From Antitrichia curtipendula (Eukaryota; Streptophyta; Bryopsida; Hypnales; Leucodontaceae): a stretch of DNA of 64,000 nt. Of this stretch, positions 61,163 through 64,000 are shown one piece after another. The stretch's first letter is position 1; every line of letters begins with the position of its first letter. The DNA lies in the NCBI GenBank assembly GCA_951230915.1, contig OX579636.1, positions 29,943,567 to 30,007,566 of the forward strand. Direction: 5' to 3'. Position numbers and translations under genes: made by a program. The notes beneath the pieces were generated by a model. The model was not told the DNA's origin. It did not search any database and saw only the letters and a list, made by a program, of their open reading frames with translations.

Positions 61163-62547
61163 GTATGAATTTCAAAACTTTTCTTTTCTTTTCTCTTTTA
61201 CTTTCATTCTTTAAAAATTAGATTAGAAAACTAAAACTAACAAATTCAGGAATCCAATAGCTAGTTAGAATTTAAAATCGTTGGAAAACCTTAAAAAACT
61301 TAACTATAACCGTGAAAATAATAATTAGATTAACTTTGGAATGAAATTGGAAACCGAAATAGTAATTTCATCCAAAGGAATTTCAAAAGAAATCTAACGT
61401 AATTTAGGAATCTAGGGAATATTAGAATAATTGGAAAAATTAAACCCTAATTTATCCCTTAAAATTCTACACAAAACTTATTGAAACCGAATCCCATCCA
61501 ACTAAGGGGAATTTTCATTCATTCATAAGTTTTTACCTAGAAATCCAAAATTCTTATTTTTTACCATTATAAGAAAGTAATTTATCACTTTACCCATAAA
61601 AACCATAAAACCATAGAAAATCACTAAAATTAGAATAATAACTTAGAATTAGGCTTAATTAAAGAATAATTAGGAATATTCTCAAGGAACAACTAAGGAA
61701 TCTTTGGAAACCATAATCTTTTAGAGAATCTTTTTAAGATTCCAAATCCACCTTTTACTTTTAAAACTACTTTAATTTGAAAGGATAAAAGTGTGGATAA
61801 AGATTTGACCTAAATTTGGATAAAAATTCCGAAAATAGGTTAAAATTAGGTTTTTTCTCAAAATTCCATTAGTAAACTTAATCAACCTTATAACCCTGAA
61901 ATTTAGATTTATTTCACATTATTTTGTTATTTTTAGTTGACGGATGAAGTTTTTAAAATAGAATTAAGGGCCGGATTTCATCCATGCATAACTTTTGCTA
62001 GGAATATCAGAATCCAGCTTGCTTTACCATTTCGGAAAGGGCAAATTGTATTCTTTGATTTAGATTAGGTAGAATTTTAGTTTAGTTAGAAGTTTAATCG
62101 CATTTAATTAACCCTTAACAACCTTTATTTCTTAACTATTAGTGTGTTTTGAAGCATTTAAATTAGGTAAAATCAACATAACAAAGTGTCCATTGCTTGG
62201 AAGGCCAAAGAACACTACGTTTAAATTCATCCCCTAGAGATTACTTTCTATGCCGCTAGAATCCGTGTGCACGTTTTACCTCTGACGGGGGGAGATTAAA
62301 ACACTCACAGGTATATGCCTGGATTTTCTATGTCAGTTGCCGTAATTTGCATTATCTACCATTATGGTGGGAAGAAATTGATCACCTTCAAATGACGGGT
62401 ACTAAGTAGGTAGAGGTCTTTATCAGCTTGGGTGTCCTTTATTAGGAACGGATTCAATTTGGCCACTCTCTCAATGTCCAGACTTTTGCAAATGATCCAT
62501 CTCTTGCTCTTGTTTGTGATTCTTGTGTCATTCACTGATATGCTTAG
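61163..62547. other. AT-rich stretch before the copy 2 transposase
   Basis: Looks like intron or leader sequence. An acceptor-like tgcttag lies at 62541-62547. No other gene is seen. Confidence 0.35.
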
Positions 62548-62571
62548 TGATACTTCTCTTGTGCACTTGCG

Positions 62572-64000
62572 ATGAGTGATGTCAATTTACGCAATTCAAT
62601 GGCACTTGTGCGGACATTAGGAGATGCGGTTCCGATATCTTTTCCAGTTAGGGACACGGGATTTGCGGTCGTGTGTGCATTGCGTTTGAGTATTCGTTTT
62701 CGCCTTTCTGATACCTCAATGCACATTGACGAGGAAATTTTTGATAGTACCACCGGCGAACTGTCCCATACACTAGTCCACGAGCCTATCCAAGACCATA
62801 TCCCTAGCATATGGCATCTGAAGTCGGGTTCGTATGTAGTGTACGGCCTACCCTTGGCTAGTGGTCACTCGTCTAATGGGGAGGTTTCGCTGAAATTGTC
62901 ATCGACTAGTTTGTATCAGACGCCCCTTACATCACGAGTGAAAATAGAGCCTGGAGTTGATGTTATTTTAGTTGACAGTGACGAATCAGACGACTTATCA
63001 CCGCCGCGCAAGCTTCGGAAACAGATGCCGTCTCCTTGCCGTCCAGTTGCAACACCATCTTCTGTATCTGATGCAACGCTGCTGAATACCTCTACAAGTG
63101 GATCGGGCTTATCCATTATTTCATGCCTTCGAAAGTTGTGCCACACGAAAGGGTCACGGAATCAGTTGAAGAAGATAGATTACGATTCGATTCCAGTACA
63201 TCAAGTCGACTTCGTCCCTCCAGTGTTTAATGGCGATATCATATTTGAGTTACCGGTGCTTGGAGAGTCAGGTCAACAAAGTCAGGCGAAGCTTCTAAGC
63301 GGGATGGAGAGACGCTATGATGGTCACGTTTGGTCCAACTTACATACAACTAACATAAAAAATGGAGACGGATTGACATTTCGGTTATCAGCTTGTGTCG
63401 GGCACCTTCGTTGTAGAAATGGCGACTGCGAGTATCTATCACGTAAGCACCGTGTGGCAGTCACAAACGAAACGGAATGGGATGGATGTTCTCCTGTAGC
63501 TTTTGAGGTCGGTCTTGTCCCTCCTCCTGATTCTACCATTTCATGCAAAATTTGTTGTGAGGTCCCCATATGTATTGCTACTTGTTCTGCTAAGATATAT
63601 TACGTAGTTGGGATGTCGGGGACGCGGCGAGCGTGTGTTCACCTCGGATTTCATAATCATCTTGTGAAAGACGGAGACTGTCGTGCATCGAAAGAGAGAA
63701 CTCGGAATCTCATTTCGGATCAAGTGGAGAGGAACCCTTCTGGGACGAACTCTTCTATTATTTTGGAGGCAAGCAAGGAATTTTTGGGAGGGATGCTTCT
63801 GCGGCCGGAGGGAGCACCATCAATTAATCTTGGAATGGATGAACTCGTGCCAATTATAGAGAAGTGCAAGTTCATGAGTTCGCCGAGCATTCGAAACAAA
63901 GTCACCACCTTCAAATATTTTAGGAGATTCGGTGTAATGGACAGCATTCTGAAGCTACGCGGCTGCAGCAATTGGGCTTATGTTCAAGAGAACATGTTTC
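62572..64000 (+). CDS. MULE-like transposase, copy 2 (N-terminal part, runs off the edge)
   Basis: The ATG at 62572 is the first after an in-frame TGA at 62548, and the frame is open to 64000. It aligns with the copy 1 transposase from residue 1 onward: acidic/Ser-rich N-terminal third (ILVDSDESDDLSPPRK), then DFVPPVFNGDIIFELP, GMERRYDGHVW, TTNIKNGDGL, GHLRCRNGDCEYL, NETEW, a Cys-rich CKICCEVPICIATC, and HLGFHNHLVKDG. The Cys/His pattern suggests a zinc-binding N-terminal DNA-binding region. The DDE core and SWIM finger of copy 1 would lie past the edge. It keeps Trp where copy 1 has TAG. No break is seen, so this copy could be active. Diverged from copy 1, not a recent duplicate. Confidence 0.7.
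   Translation, partial: MSDVNLRNSMALVRTLGDAVPISFPVRDTGFAVVCALRLSIRFRLSDTSMHIDEEIFDSTTGELSHTLVHEPIQDHIPSIWHLKSGSYVVYGLPLASGHSSNGEVSLKLSSTSLYQTPLTSRVKIEPGVDVILVDSDESDDLSPPRKLRKQMPSPCRPVATPSSVSDATLLNTSTSGSGLSIISCLRKLCHTKGSRNQLKKIDYDSIPVHQVDFVPPVFNGDIIFELPVLGESGQQSQAKLLSGMERRYDGHVWSNLHTTNIKNGDGLTFRLSACVGHLRCRNGDCEYLSRKHRVAVTNETEWDGCSPVAFEVGLVPPPDSTISCKICCEVPICIATCSAKIYYVVGMSGTRRACVHLGFHNHLVKDGDCRASKERTRNLISDQVERNPSGTNSSIILEASKEFLGGMLLRPEGAPSINLGMDELVPIIEKCKFMSSPSIRNKVTTFKYFRRFGVMDSILKLRGCSNWAYVQENMF

Noticed and set aside
1..64000. tRNA or rRNA genes
   Set aside because: No A-box/B-box pair with a cloverleaf and no rRNA-like conserved segments were noticed on reading; a covariance-model scan would be needed to be sure.

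Overview
The window looks like nuclear DNA of a streptophyte (plant lineage) with a large, repeat-rich genome. Genes are split by GT-AG introns. One gene is a MINDY-type deubiquitinase with plant-like sequence and C-terminus. Long AT-rich stretches hold only decayed repeats. A charophyte such as Chara would fit, but I cannot fix the genus from sequence alone.

Layout. 1-7.3 kb (minus): a multi-exon gene, running off the left edge, that joins a ParB-like (DGNHR) domain to a DNA-methyltransferase-like domain. One of its introns holds a CCGGA-rich insertion (about 350-3720) with its own protein gene. 7.4-9 kb: a cluster of small hairpin elements sharing the palindromic core TCGGATCCGA. 11.6-15.6 kb (plus): a MULE-like transposase with a SWIM zinc finger, broken by three in-frame stops. 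16-21.5 kb: tandem, fold-back and dispersed repeats. 21.9-26.4 kb (minus): an apparently intact MINDY deubiquitinase. 29.0-30.0 kb (plus): an unknown gene. 30.7-33.0 kb (plus): a small membrane-protein gene. 33-46.8 kb: mostly AT-rich noncoding DNA with terminal-inverted-repeat elements and low-complexity arrays. 46.8-51.8 kb (minus): a second, apparently open ParB/methyltransferase gene. 51.75-55.68 kb: about 18 copies of a 223-224 bp satellite, possibly inside the 5' part of that gene. 58.7-64.0 kb (plus): a promoter-like TATA box, minisatellites and a second MULE/SWIM-type transposase gene that runs off the right edge.

Main inference. The pair 'ParB/methyltransferase on the minus strand, transposase on the plus strand, head to head' occurs twice in the same orientation. 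The two copies are clearly diverged at protein level, yet keep the same partners and, in the ParB/methyltransferase gene, identical lengths for three internal exons (195, 216 and 236 nt). This suggests a lineage of large DNA transposons that carries its own ParB-methyltransferase protein, perhaps to mark or protect element DNA or counter silencing. Copy 1 is decaying (nonsense codons in the transposase, an insertion in the methyltransferase gene). Copy 2 shows no break in the part visible here.
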